This document shows positions 8,201-14,905 of a stretch of DNA of 15,373 nucleotides, piece after piece. Location of the stretch: NCBI GenBank assembly GCA_964383915.1, contig CAYLJE010000054.1:1-15373 (forward strand), given 5' to 3'. Under the pieces are notes generated by a model, which was not told the DNA's origin, did not search any database, and worked only from the letters and a program-made list of their open reading frames with translations. The DNA comes from DRPN01 sp964383915 (GTDB taxonomy: Bacteria > Bacteroidota > Bacteroidia > Bacteroidales > VadinHA17). The position numbers and the translations under genes are program-made. Positions within the stretch are counted from its first letter, which is position 1; the number at the start of each line of letters is the position of its first letter.

Positions 8201-8370
8201 GACATTACGTTTTTACTGTTATATAATTTTTCCGGTTTCATAAAACAAAGAAACATAAACTGCAAAAAGGGTTCTTCTGTTATTTTAGTTAAGTTGCATT
8301 ATTTTTTAACCCAATTTAAGATTATTATTGATATGTTTAAATGATTTTAACAATAGTTAATATTCCTGTC
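8201..8370. promoter_or_regulatory. Divergent intergenic region between aldolase operon and AraC gene
   Basis: This 170-bp AT-rich gap separates the minus-strand aldolase start (8200) from the plus-strand regulator start (8371), so it should hold both promoters and the regulator's operator. Only partial Bacteroidota -7 matches are visible: TTTCTTTG on the minus strand near 8250, and TATTTTAG and TATGTTTA on the plus strand near 8281 and 8332. None has a properly spaced -33 TTG. No convincing operator repeat was found. Confidence 0.4.
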
Positions 8371-8742
8371 ATGGATTATGTTTTTGAAAAGATTGAAGTT
8401 CCCAGTAAACATTCGTTCATTGTCCGGGAGATTCAATTAGCTGAACGAATGCCTAAAATTCATTCACACCGGAATTATGAACTGAATTTTATTGTCTCCG
8501 GTGCAGGCAGGAGAATTGTGGGTAATCATATTTCCGGTTTTGAGCATAACGATCTTGTTCTGCTTGGTCCGGATGTACCTCATTGCTGGGAAATCCTTGA
8601 GAGTGAGAACAATACCCCTCCGTCTTGCATCACTATTCATTTTTATGAGAACATCATTCGTTCCGACTTTTTTAATATTCCGGAACTCAAGGTGATTGAA
8701 AACCTCCTTAAACAGTCAAACCTTGGTATTTTTTTCAAAGGG

Positions 8743-8797
8743 AAAAACCAATCTTACTTTCATGGAGTATGTGAAGAAAATACGCATCGGTCTGGCT
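8743..8797 (+). repeat. First copy of 55-bp duplicate flanking the gap
   Basis: These 55 bases, from AAAAACCAATC to GGTCTGGCT, are identical to 8898-8952. Such an exact repeat on both sides of a scaffold gap is what two contigs sharing a de Bruijn graph k-mer of 55 would give. It is therefore probably not a biological tandem repeat. In this copy the regulator's reading frame is shifted. Confidence 0.85.
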
Positions 8798-8897
8798 NNN
8801 NNNNNNNNNNNNNNNNNNNNNNNNNNNNNNNNNNNNNNNNNNNNNNNNNNNNNNNNNNNNNNNNNNNNNNNNNNNNNNNNNNNNNNNNNNNNNNNNN
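8798..8897. other. Scaffold gap of 100 N
   Basis: There are exactly 100 undetermined bases, the conventional placeholder for a gap of unknown size. It interrupts the AraC-family gene. Judging by the missing protein, roughly 300-360 bp of coding sequence is probably absent here. Confidence 0.95.
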
Positions 8898-8952
8898 AAA
8901 AACCAATCTTACTTTCATGGAGTATGTGAAGAAAATACGCATCGGTCTGGCT
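8898..8952 (+). repeat. Second copy of 55-bp duplicate flanking the gap
   Basis: Identical to 8743-8797. In this copy the frame is correct for the AraC helix-turn-helix (KTNLTFMEYVKKIRIGLA), and it continues without a break to the gene's stop, so this is the native location of the sequence. Confidence 0.85.
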
Positions 8953-9159
8953 GCAAAAATGCTGGTCGGATCCGATAAATCCATCTCCCGGATCTGTTTC
9001 GAAAGCGGGTACAACAACCTGGCCAACTTCAACCACTATTTCAAGATCATCATGAAAAAAACCCCGTCCGAATACCGGAAGATATTTAGATAAAAAGAAA
9101 TGGAAATAAACCTTGAAGGGATTATAAAGGGAAAATGCAGGACGATAACTGACCGGAGA

Positions 9160-9185
9160 AAAATAGGTATTTAAATACCTATTTT
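9160..9185. repeat. Perfect 26-bp AT-rich palindrome plus extra half-site
   Basis: Positions 9160-9185 read the same on both strands, centred on TTTAAA with arms AAAATAGGTA and TACCTATTTT. An extra AATAGGTA half-site follows at 9186-9193. It lies 66 bp after the regulator's stop. It could be a weak terminator (the second arm ends in four Ts) or a dimer-binding operator; the sequence does not decide. Confidence 0.6.
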
Positions 9186-9311
9186 AATAGGTAGAAATAT
9201 TATCATATTACACTGTAGTAGTGGTGGTAATTAATAGTGTAATACATTGACTTCTAATATGACTTTAATATACCAATATTTATTATTGAGTAAATGCTGT
9301 TAAGTTTAACT

Positions 9312-9344
9312 TAGACTACCACGTCCCAGGGGCGTGGTAGTCTA
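9312..9344. terminator. Strong hairpin between convergent genes, probable bidirectional terminator
   Basis: A 12-bp perfect stem (arms TAGACTACCACG and CGTGGTAGTCTA) with a 9-nt loop (TCCCAGGGG) sits 31 bp beyond the lepB stop and between the convergent AraC gene and lepB. Both strands form it equally. The following sequence is AT-rich but has no clean T-run, so it may work as an mRNA 3'-end stabiliser as much as an intrinsic terminator. Confidence 0.65.
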
Positions 9345-9375
9345 TTTGTGAACAATTACAGACATTCTACTTTTC

Positions 9376-10770
9376 CTATTGTATTTTCTTAAATAGCCTT
9401 TTTATCCGTATTTTTCCGAGGAAGTGTTTTTCCTTGTCGAGGGAAAGCCATATATATTTAGGTTTCCCGACAATATGGGTTTCCGGAACAAAACCCCAGA
9501 AACGGGAATCTGCCGAGTCATGCCGGTTATCTCCCATCATCCAGTAATAATTTAGTTTGAAGGTATAGTTGTCGGATGGTTTTCCATTGATATAAATGGT
9601 ACTGTCCTTCACCTCTAATGTGTTATGTTCATAGGCATGGATGATCCGTTCGTATTTGCAAAGGTTTTTCAGGTTTAATTTTACAGTAGCTCCTTTTTTA
9701 GGTATCCACAGGGGACCGAAATTATCTTCGTTCCAGGTATAATCCGGGCTGTGTGGGAAGATATAATAAGCATACTTGCCAGCCGGATTTTCATAACGGT
9801 ATATTGACTTGACAATGCTGAATTTTTTGATCTTCTCGTAGTTGCTATAAATGAGAGGGATAACATATTCAGTACTTCCCAGAGTCATTACATCCGAGTG
9901 ATAAATGGTCATGCGTTCCAGTGTCCTTGGATTAAGCCGTGTCCCGTTCGTTTGGATAATATACCGGAATTGTTGTCCGGGGAATTCAGGAACCAGGTTC
10001 CCGTTAATATACAGGTTTCCATGGATAATCTTCAAACTGTCTCCCGGCATGCCCACACATCTTTTAATATAATTATCTTCCTTATCTACCGGCCTGACAA
10101 CGATGTGATACCGTTGCCTGACTATTTTTCTGGCCTGGCTGTAATAAGTATCATAGGGAGCGACCTTTTTCCCTGCCCTTTTATCCTCATTGGCCAGGTC
10201 CCAGGCTGTGGACCGTATAATAGAGTAATAACTTTGCGCCTGGTTTTCCAGGCACACCGTATCCCCGGCAGGGAAATTAAATACTACAATGTTATTTCGT
10301 TTGACATGTCCCAGGCCGGGAAGCCGCCGGTAAGGACGTTCGATCCATTCAACATAAGACTTGCCATGGATGACAGGCATGGTGTGCTGGGTAAAAGGAA
10401 AAGACAAGGGTGTCATCGGCAGGCGGGGTCCATAACTGATTTTGCTGACAAATAAATGATCCCCAATGAGCAGCGTCTTTTCCATCGAACCGGTTGGTAT
10501 CTTGAAATTTTGAAAGAAAAAGATATTGATGTAAGTTACCGCAATAACCGCAAAAATCAGTGCATCTATCCATTCTACAACGGTACTGTTCCTGCCTTTC
10601 CTTTTTTTCCAGAAAGTCCAGTTCACTTTTCCGGTAATATACGAATCGAAGATAATGATCTCGCCCAACAACCACCAGAAGTTATCAAGCCAAACAACCC
10701 AGAGAACATAACAGACGGTAGTAACGGAAAATTTAAAATATTTATTTTTCAGTATTTCGGTAAAACTCAT
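9376..10770 (-). CDS. lepB: Signal peptidase I
   Basis: This is the membrane protease that cuts signal peptides from exported proteins (S26 family). I chose ATG 10770 (MSFTEILKNK), giving 464 residues, over an upstream in-frame TTG at 10794. Hydrophobic segments lie at about 13-45 and 68-86. The catalytic Ser is S95 in KIPTGSMEKTL and the general-base Lys is K236 in NYIKRCVGMPGDSLKI. The conserved box E is MMGDNRHDSADSRFWGFVP (411-429). It is much longer than E. coli LepB (324 residues) because of extra beta sequence between the boxes, which is usual in Bacteroidota. All catalytic residues are present. It lies 109 bp downstream of dapB, an arrangement common in this phylum, and has its own candidate promoter. 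Confidence 0.95.
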   Translation of the reverse strand: MSFTEILKNKYFKFSVTTVCYVLWVVWLDNFWWLLGEIIIFDSYITGKVNWTFWKKRKGRNSTVVEWIDALIFAVIAVTYINIFFFQNFKIPTGSMEKTLLIGDHLFVSKISYGPRLPMTPLSFPFTQHTMPVIHGKSYVEWIERPYRRLPGLGHVKRNNIVVFNFPAGDTVCLENQAQSYYSIIRSTAWDLANEDKRAGKKVAPYDTYYSQARKIVRQRYHIVVRPVDKEDNYIKRCVGMPGDSLKIIHGNLYINGNLVPEFPGQQFRYIIQTNGTRLNPRTLERMTIYHSDVMTLGSTEYVIPLIYSNYEKIKKFSIVKSIYRYENPAGKYAYYIFPHSPDYTWNEDNFGPLWIPKKGATVKLNLKNLCKYERIIHAYEHNTLEVKDSTIYINGKPSDNYTFKLNYYWMMGDNRHDSADSRFWGFVPETHIVGKPKYIWLSLDKEKHFLGKIRIKRLFKKIQ

Positions 10771-10822
10771 GGTGAACAACAGTTTAAAAAGCAATAAAAA
10801 AAGTCTGTTAAATCATAAAAAA

Positions 10823-10830
10823 CAAAAATA
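10823..10830 (-). promoter_or_regulatory. Candidate -7 box upstream of lepB
   Basis: The minus strand reads TATTTTTG, a full match to the Bacteroidota -7 consensus TAnnTTTG, 52 bp before the lepB ATG and inside the dapB-lepB gap. No clear TTG -33 element was seen at the expected spacing, so read-through from dapB may also serve lepB; no terminator lies between them. Confidence 0.45.
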
Positions 10831-10879
10831 GTAATATCCTGTATAATTAGAAGAGATATCCTTAAAAAATGATGTCTGG

Positions 10880-11596
10880 TTAGAATCCCAGCAGGTCTTT
10901 CATGCCATGACACCCTGTTTTTCCTTTCAGATATTCGGCAGCAAGCACAGCTCCCAGGGCAAATCCTTTTCGGCTTTTGGCCGAATGGGTCAATTCAAGG
11001 GTATCCATGTCAGAGTCGTAACGGATGGTATGGATCCCCGGGATCATATCTTTCCTGTAAGAGATGATCCCGATATCTTCAGGAACTGCAGATGCCTGGT
11101 TAACCCACTTGTTTTTCCTGTCCATCTGCCGGAGAATATCTTCTGCCAGGGTGATGGCTGTACCACTGGGGCTGTCAAGTTTCCGGATATGATGAGTCTC
11201 CTCCAGCATAACATCATAATCGGGATACCGATTCATGATCTTGGCCAGCATGCGGTTGATATGGAACAGGATATTTACCCCCAGACTGAAGTTGGAAGCA
11301 TAGAAAAAAGCCTGTTTTTCTTCTTTACATCGTTTTTTTATGGCGTTCATCCGGTCCATCCATCCTGTGGTACCGGATACCACCGGAATATGTGCATCGA
11401 AACAAGCAGAAATATTTTTCATAGCAGCCCCCGGACTTGTAAACTCTATGGCTACATCTGCATTTCTCAGATTCTCCGGGGACAGGTCATGTTGGTTGTT
11501 AATATCAATGATCAGAGAAATGGTGTGGTTCCGGAGGAGAGCTGCTTTTTCAATTTCTTTCCCCATTTTTCCGTAACCGATTAATGCGATCTTCAT
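10880..11596 (-). CDS. dapB: 4-hydroxy-tetrahydrodipicolinate reductase
   Basis: This 238-residue cytoplasmic enzyme performs the second committed step of the diaminopimelate/lysine pathway, reducing hydroxy-tetrahydrodipicolinate with NAD(P)H. The Rossmann start is IALIGYGKMGKEI (3-15), followed by the GTTGW loop (75-79). The signature ETHHIRKLDSPSGTA (133-147) carries the catalytic His135 and Lys139. The C-terminal half has the usual THSAKSRKGFALGAV. It is shorter than the E. coli enzyme (273) but normal for Bacteroidota. It is separated from rplT upstream by a clear terminator, so it has its own start of transcription or low read-through. The DapA-like protein at 7277-8200 is more likely catabolic and not its pathway partner. 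Confidence 0.95.
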   Translation of the reverse strand: MKIALIGYGKMGKEIEKAALLRNHTISLIIDINNQHDLSPENLRNADVAIEFTSPGAAMKNISACFDAHIPVVSGTTGWMDRMNAIKKRCKEEKQAFFYASNFSLGVNILFHINRMLAKIMNRYPDYDVMLEETHHIRKLDSPSGTAITLAEDILRQMDRKNKWVNQASAVPEDIGIISYRKDMIPGIHTIRYDSDMDTLELTHSAKSRKGFALGAVLAAEYLKGKTGCHGMKDLLGF

Positions 11597-11630
11597 TTTT
11601 GCTTGATTTGAGGATGAATGTAGAAAACAT

Positions 11631-11656
11631 AAAAAAGGGAAGCACAGAGGCTTCCC
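11631..11656 (-). terminator. Rho-independent terminator of the thrS-infC-rpmI-rplT operon
   Basis: On the minus strand a perfect 7-bp stem (GGGAAGC/GCTTCCC) with a 6-nt loop CTCTGT is followed directly by TTTTTT, 21 bp after the rplT stop. This is a classic intrinsic terminator and marks the end of the operon before dapB. Confidence 0.9.
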
Positions 11657-11677
11657 TGAAAATATTGCAAGTGTTGT

Positions 11678-12028
11678 CTATTCTTTTTTTACAGCATTTA
11701 CCACTGCTTTGAAAGCTTCCGGATGATGCATAGCCAGATCGGCCAGTGTCTTCCGGCTCAATGCGATGCCTTTTTTATGAAGCTTTCCAATGAATTCTGA
11801 ATAGGACATTGCATATGGTCTGACACCGGCATTGATACGTTGTATCCAGAGTGCCCTGAAACTACGTTTCTTGTTTTTCCGGTCACGGTAAGCATAAGAC
11901 AATCCTTTTTCGAGTGCGTTTTTTGCTACCGTATAAACATTCTTCCTGCGTCCCCAGTATCCTTTGGTCTGGTGGAGGACTTTTTTGCGTCTTCTGTGTG
12001 ATGCTACGCTGTTTACTGATCTTGGCAT
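11678..12028 (-). CDS. rplT: 50S ribosomal protein L20
   Basis: 116 residues, full length. It binds 23S rRNA early in large-subunit assembly, and in several bacteria it represses its own operon. The N-terminal basic extension (MPRSVNSVASHRRRKKVL) and the globular part (GYWGRRKNVYTVAKNALEKG, FRALWIQRINAGVRPYAMSY) match the family throughout. It is the last gene of the operon, 82 bp after rpmI; that gap holds a hairpin that may be its control site. Confidence 0.97.
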   Translation of the reverse strand: MPRSVNSVASHRRRKKVLHQTKGYWGRRKNVYTVAKNALEKGLSYAYRDRKNKKRSFRALWIQRINAGVRPYAMSYSEFIGKLHKKGIALSRKTLADLAMHHPEAFKAVVNAVKKE

Positions 12029-12050
12029 GGTTCTTACATTTTAGAATGGT

Positions 12051-12085
12051 CAGCGTTCCCGGTAAGCCGGGACTCTTTGGGGCTG
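12051..12085 (-). promoter_or_regulatory. Candidate L20 autoregulatory RNA structure before rplT
   Basis: The rpmI-rplT gap can fold on the minus-strand RNA into an outer CAGC/GCTG stem (12082-12085 with 12051-12054) enclosing a 6-bp TCCCGG/CCGGGA hairpin with loop CTTA (12057-12072). The structure ends about 22 bp before the rplT start. L20 is a known translational autorepressor elsewhere, using structures that mimic its rRNA site. The assignment here rests only on position and folding. Confidence 0.4.
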
Positions 12086-12110
12086 TGCCACTCGGTTAAA
12101 CATTAATTAT

Positions 12111-12308
12111 TTATTTCATGGCTAGTAAACGCTTGACATTGTTCAGGTCGGCTTTGTGAACCGTCGTGAAATAAGTCAGATTCCTTTTCCTTTTGGTTTC
12201 CTTTTTGGTCAGGATATGACTCTTGAAAGCGTGTTTTCTTTTGATCTTCCCTGTTCCGGTGAGTGTGAATCTTTTCTTGGCTCCCGGATTTGTTTTCATC
12301 TTTGGCAT
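12111..12308 (-). CDS. rpmI: 50S ribosomal protein L35
   Basis: 65 residues, full length and highly basic: MPKMKTNPGAKKRFTLTGTG at the N-terminus, then HILTKKETKRKRNL. It is a structural protein of the large subunit. The ATG at 12308 has AGGAG only one base upstream, unusually close for a Shine-Dalgarno. A second in-frame ATG at codon 4 would be better spaced, but MPKMK is the conserved family start. It lies 34 bp after infC and 82 bp before rplT. Confidence 0.95.
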   Translation of the reverse strand: MPKMKTNPGAKKRFTLTGTGKIKRKHAFKSHILTKKETKRKRNLTYFTTVHKADLNNVKRLLAMK

Positions 12309-12342
12309 GCTCCTATAGGTTTTAGTTTATCAATACAATCGT

Positions 12343-12888
12343 TTATTTCTTCTTTAATTTGGGCGTAAGGATCATAATCATTCTTTTTCCTTCCAGTTTG
12401 GGTAATTGTTCCACTTTGGCCATTTCTTCCAGGTCCTGGGCCAGCCTTAGCAGCAAAATCTCTCCTTTTTCTTTGAACAAAATAGTTCTTCCTTTAAAAA
12501 ACACGTACGCTTTTACTTTGGCCCCATCCTGCAGAAACCTCTCTGCATGCTTTAGCTTGAAATTATAGTCATGTTCATCTGTATTCGGGCCGAAACGGAT
12601 TTCTTTGACAATAATCTTGTATGTTTTAGCTTTGATTTCCTTTTGTTTCTTTTTTTGTTGATAAAGAAACTTTTGATAATCAATGACTTTACATACCGGT
12701 GGATCTGCCTTGGGAGAAATCTCTACCAGATCCAGTTCCTGTTTGTCTGCTATTTGCAACGCTTCTTGCAGGGGAAACACCCCCGTTTCCACATTGTCAC
12801 CTACCAGACGTACTGTATTGGCCCTGATCTTTTCGTTGATCCGATACCTCGGTTCAATTTTTCTGTTTTTGTTTCTGTAGTGAACTAT
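12343..12888 (-). CDS. infC: Translation initiation factor IF-3, non-AUG start
   Basis: IF-3 binds the 30S subunit and enforces start-codon selection. The N-domain has RYRINEKIRANTVRLVGDN, PLQEALQIADKQELDLVEIS and PPVCKVIDYQKFLYQ. The linker is Lys-rich, and the C-domain has KEIRFGPNTDEHDYNFKLKH and AYVFFKGRTILFKEKGE. The conserved RYRINEKIRA lies upstream of the first GTG (12792), and no ATG, GTG or TTG exists in frame between it and the thrS stop. I place the start at ATA 12888 because GGAGG (12901-12897) precedes it by 8 nt; an in-frame ATT at 12858 is the alternative. This gives 181 residues, a normal IF-3 length. Rare starts let IF-3 repress its own synthesis in E. coli (AUU), and the same logic probably applies here. 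It starts 20 bp after thrS. Confidence 0.9.
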   Translation of the reverse strand: MVHYRNKNRKIEPRYRINEKIRANTVRLVGDNVETGVFPLQEALQIADKQELDLVEISPKADPPVCKVIDYQKFLYQQKKKQKEIKAKTYKIIVKEIRFGPNTDEHDYNFKLKHAERFLQDGAKVKAYVFFKGRTILFKEKGEILLLRLAQDLEEMAKVEQLPKLEGKRMIMILTPKLKKK

Positions 12889-12896
12889 TGTTTTAT

Positions 12897-12901
12897 CCTC
12901 C
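12897..12901 (-). promoter_or_regulatory. Strong Shine-Dalgarno for infC
   Basis: The minus strand reads GGAGG immediately after the thrS stop, 8 nt before the proposed ATA start. Strong Shine-Dalgarno sites are uncommon in Bacteroidota, so its presence helps decide the start of a gene with no standard initiation codon. Confidence 0.7.
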
Positions 12902-12908
12902 GGTTTTT

Positions 12909-14846
12909 TTATTCGTTTTCTTTTTCCAGTTTTTCTTCCAGAAAATGGACGAAATCCTCTATTTTCATACTCCCGATATTCCCTTTTCCCTGCTTACGGA
13001 CAGCAACTGTTTCACTTGTTGCCTCTTTTTCTCCTACAATCAGCAAGTAGGGAATCTTCTTTAACTCACTGTCCCTGATTTTTTTACCTATCTTTTCACT
13101 TCGTTCATCAACCAGAGTGCGAATATCGGAATTATTTAGAAAATTTAAAACTTTTTTTGCATAATCATTAAATTTTTCACTGATGGGCAGGATGATAACC
13201 TGATCGGGAGCCAGCCAGAGCGGGAATTTTCCGGCGGTATGTTCTATCAATAGGGCCACAAACCGTTCCATAGATCCAAAAGGAGCCCGGTGGATCATTA
13301 CCGGTCGGTGTCTTTTGTCATCAGCGCCGATGTATTCAAGATCAAAGCGTTCGGGCAGATTATAATCTACTTGTATGGTGCCGAGTTGCCATTCCCTGTC
13401 TAAAGCGTCTTTTACCATAAAATCCAGCTTGGGCCCGTAGAAAGCTGCCTCTCCTTTGACAATGGTGGTCTTGAGTCCTTTTTCCTCACAGGCTTCGATA
13501 ATGGCCTTTTCTGACTTTTCCCAGTTTTCATCACTACCGATGTATTTTCCTTTGTCATCAGGATCCCGCAAAGATATCTGGGCAGTGAAGTTGTTGAAAT
13601 GGAGTTTATTAAAGATAAGGAATACGATGTCAATAACTTTGATGAATTCTTCTTTCAACTGGTCGGGACGGCAGAAAATATGTGCGTCATCCTGTGTAAA
13701 CCCTCTTACACGTGTCAGACCGTGCAGTTCTCCGCTTTGTTCGTAACGGTACACGGTCCCAAACTCGGCATACCGGATGGGAAGCTCTTTGTAAGTATGG
13801 GGTTTGGCCCTGTATATCTCACAATGATGCGGACAGTTCATCGGTTTCAGAAGAAATTCTTCCCCTTCTGTAGGTGTTTTGATGGGTTGAAAAGAATCTT
13901 TTCCGTATTTTTCATAATGACCGGAAGTCACATATAATTCTTTCAGTCCGATATGAGGAGTGATGACCGGCAGGTACCCGTAATCTTTCTGGACTTTTTT
14001 CAGAAAGTTCTCCAGTCTTTCCCTTAACTGTGCTCCTTTTGGTAGCCACAACGGCAAGCCCTGGCCTACCCGCTGACTGAAAGTGAAGAGTTCCAGTTCT
14101 TTTCCTATGCGGCGATGATCTCTTTTCCTGGCTTCCTCCAGCCAGGCAAGATACTCTTCCAGCATGGACTGCTTTGGGAAAGTGATCCCGTAGATCCGGG
14201 TCAGTTGTTTGCGTTTTTCATCCCCGCGCCAGTATGCGCCGGCGATACTCAGTAACTTGATGGCTTTAATAGGTTCCGTAGTGGGCAGATGAGGACCGCG
14301 GCACAGATCCGTAAAATGACCCTGCGTGTAAAAAGTGATTTCCTGGTCTTCCAGATCAGTGATCAGTTCTGTCTTATATTCATCCCCTTTCTTTTTGAAA
14401 TATTCCAGCGCTTCTGCTTTGGTGACCACTTTCCTGGTATAGGTATTTTTCTGACGGGCCAGTTCTTTCATTTTTTGTTCGATACGGGGCAGGTCTGTTT
14501 CGGCGATGACAACCCCGTCTCCCGGATCAACATCGTAGTAAAAACCATGATCAATGGCCGGCCCGATCCCGAATTTGATGCCGGGATAGAGTGCCTCCAG
14601 TGCTTCAGCCATCAGGTGGGCGGAAGAATGCCAGAAAGTATGTTTCCCTTCCTCATCATCCCAGGTGTTGATACGTATTTCCGCATCCTCTGTAATGGGC
14701 CGGGTAATATCCCTCGTTTCCTTGTTTACCGTGATCGAAAGGGCTTTTTTGGCCAGTGCCGGATGAATGCCCAGGGCGATCTCCAGACCCGTAATCCCTT
14801 GCTGAAACTCCTGTGCATGTCCGTCAGGAAAAGTTATCTTAATCAT
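12909..14846 (-). CDS. thrS: Threonyl-tRNA synthetase
   Basis: 645 residues, close to E. coli ThrRS (642). It charges tRNA-Thr. The order of domains is: TGS (1-61, MIKITFPDGH), editing domain with HSSAH (73-77) and CRGPH (182-186), class II catalytic core, and anticodon-binding domain (about 546-645). The zinc ligands are C338 (MNCPHH), H389 (DDAHIFC) and H519. Motif 2 is RYEQSGELHGLTRVRGF and motif 3 HRAPFGSMERFVALLIEH. I chose ATG 14846, which gives the conserved MIKITFPDG start, over an upstream in-frame TTG at 14879 that overlaps the promoter box. It is the first gene of the thrS-infC-rpmI-rplT operon. Confidence 0.97.
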   Translation of the reverse strand: MIKITFPDGHAQEFQQGITGLEIALGIHPALAKKALSITVNKETRDITRPITEDAEIRINTWDDEEGKHTFWHSSAHLMAEALEALYPGIKFGIGPAIDHGFYYDVDPGDGVVIAETDLPRIEQKMKELARQKNTYTRKVVTKAEALEYFKKKGDEYKTELITDLEDQEITFYTQGHFTDLCRGPHLPTTEPIKAIKLLSIAGAYWRGDEKRKQLTRIYGITFPKQSMLEEYLAWLEEARKRDHRRIGKELELFTFSQRVGQGLPLWLPKGAQLRERLENFLKKVQKDYGYLPVITPHIGLKELYVTSGHYEKYGKDSFQPIKTPTEGEEFLLKPMNCPHHCEIYRAKPHTYKELPIRYAEFGTVYRYEQSGELHGLTRVRGFTQDDAHIFCRPDQLKEEFIKVIDIVFLIFNKLHFNNFTAQISLRDPDDKGKYIGSDENWEKSEKAIIEACEEKGLKTTIVKGEAAFYGPKLDFMVKDALDREWQLGTIQVDYNLPERFDLEYIGADDKRHRPVMIHRAPFGSMERFVALLIEHTAGKFPLWLAPDQVIILPISEKFNDYAKKVLNFLNNSDIRTLVDERSEKIGKKIRDSELKKIPYLLIVGEKEATSETVAVRKQGKGNIGSMKIEDFVHFLEEKLEKENE

Positions 14847-14876
14847 AATATTTGTTATCTTTTTTTTAAAGATGCG

Positions 14877-14905
14877 CAAAGATAGTGAATTCTCATCTAT
14901 ACAAT
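14877..14905 (-). promoter_or_regulatory. Bacteroidota-type promoter of the thrS operon
   Basis: The minus strand has TATCTTTG (14884-14877), an exact match to the -7 consensus TAnnTTTG, with ATTG (14905-14902) 17 nt upstream as the -33 element. The transcript would start about 20-25 nt before the thrS ATG. This agreement with a phylum-specific promoter supports both the start choice and the taxonomy. Confidence 0.75.

Larger units (their letters stand above)
8371..9093 (+). pseudogene. AraC-family regulator with cupin sensor, interrupted by assembly gap
   Basis: The N-terminal part is a cupin-like sensing domain (HSHRNYELNFIVSGAGRRIVG, HNDLVLLGPDVPHCWEI) as in AraC-type sugar regulators. 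The C-terminal part is the end of the AraC helix-turn-helix pair (FMEYVKKIRIGLAAKMLVG, SISRICFESGYNNLANFNHY, TPSEYR). I prefer ATG 8371 (MDYVFEKIE) over ATG 8341 because relatives begin just before this motif. The middle is missing: after IFFKG (about 8742) relatives have roughly 100-120 more residues, including the first HTH, before the FMEYV segment. Here the sequence jumps directly to DNA of that later segment in the wrong frame, then hits 100 Ns, then repeats it in the right frame. The intact protein would control the adjacent divergent operon. The family is certain; whether the cell has an intact copy is unknown. Confidence 0.75.

Noticed and set aside
8743..8952. Biological tandem duplication in the regulator gene
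   Set aside because: The identical length on both sides of a 100-N gap fits an assembly overlap better than a real repeat.
9898..10455. Plus-strand reading frame opposite lepB
   Set aside because: A shadow of the signal peptidase coding sequence with no recognisable domain.
10771..10794. TTG start for lepB adding 8 residues
   Set aside because: The ATG at 10770 is a standard start with family-typical sequence after it.
10907..11584. Long plus-strand reading frame opposite dapB
   Set aside because: It mirrors the dapB coding sequence, has no protein family features, and the minus-strand gene is unmistakable.
14847..14879. TTG start for thrS adding 11 residues
   Set aside because: The added residues are not family-like, the codon overlaps the -7 promoter box, and MIKITFPDG is the usual ThrRS start.
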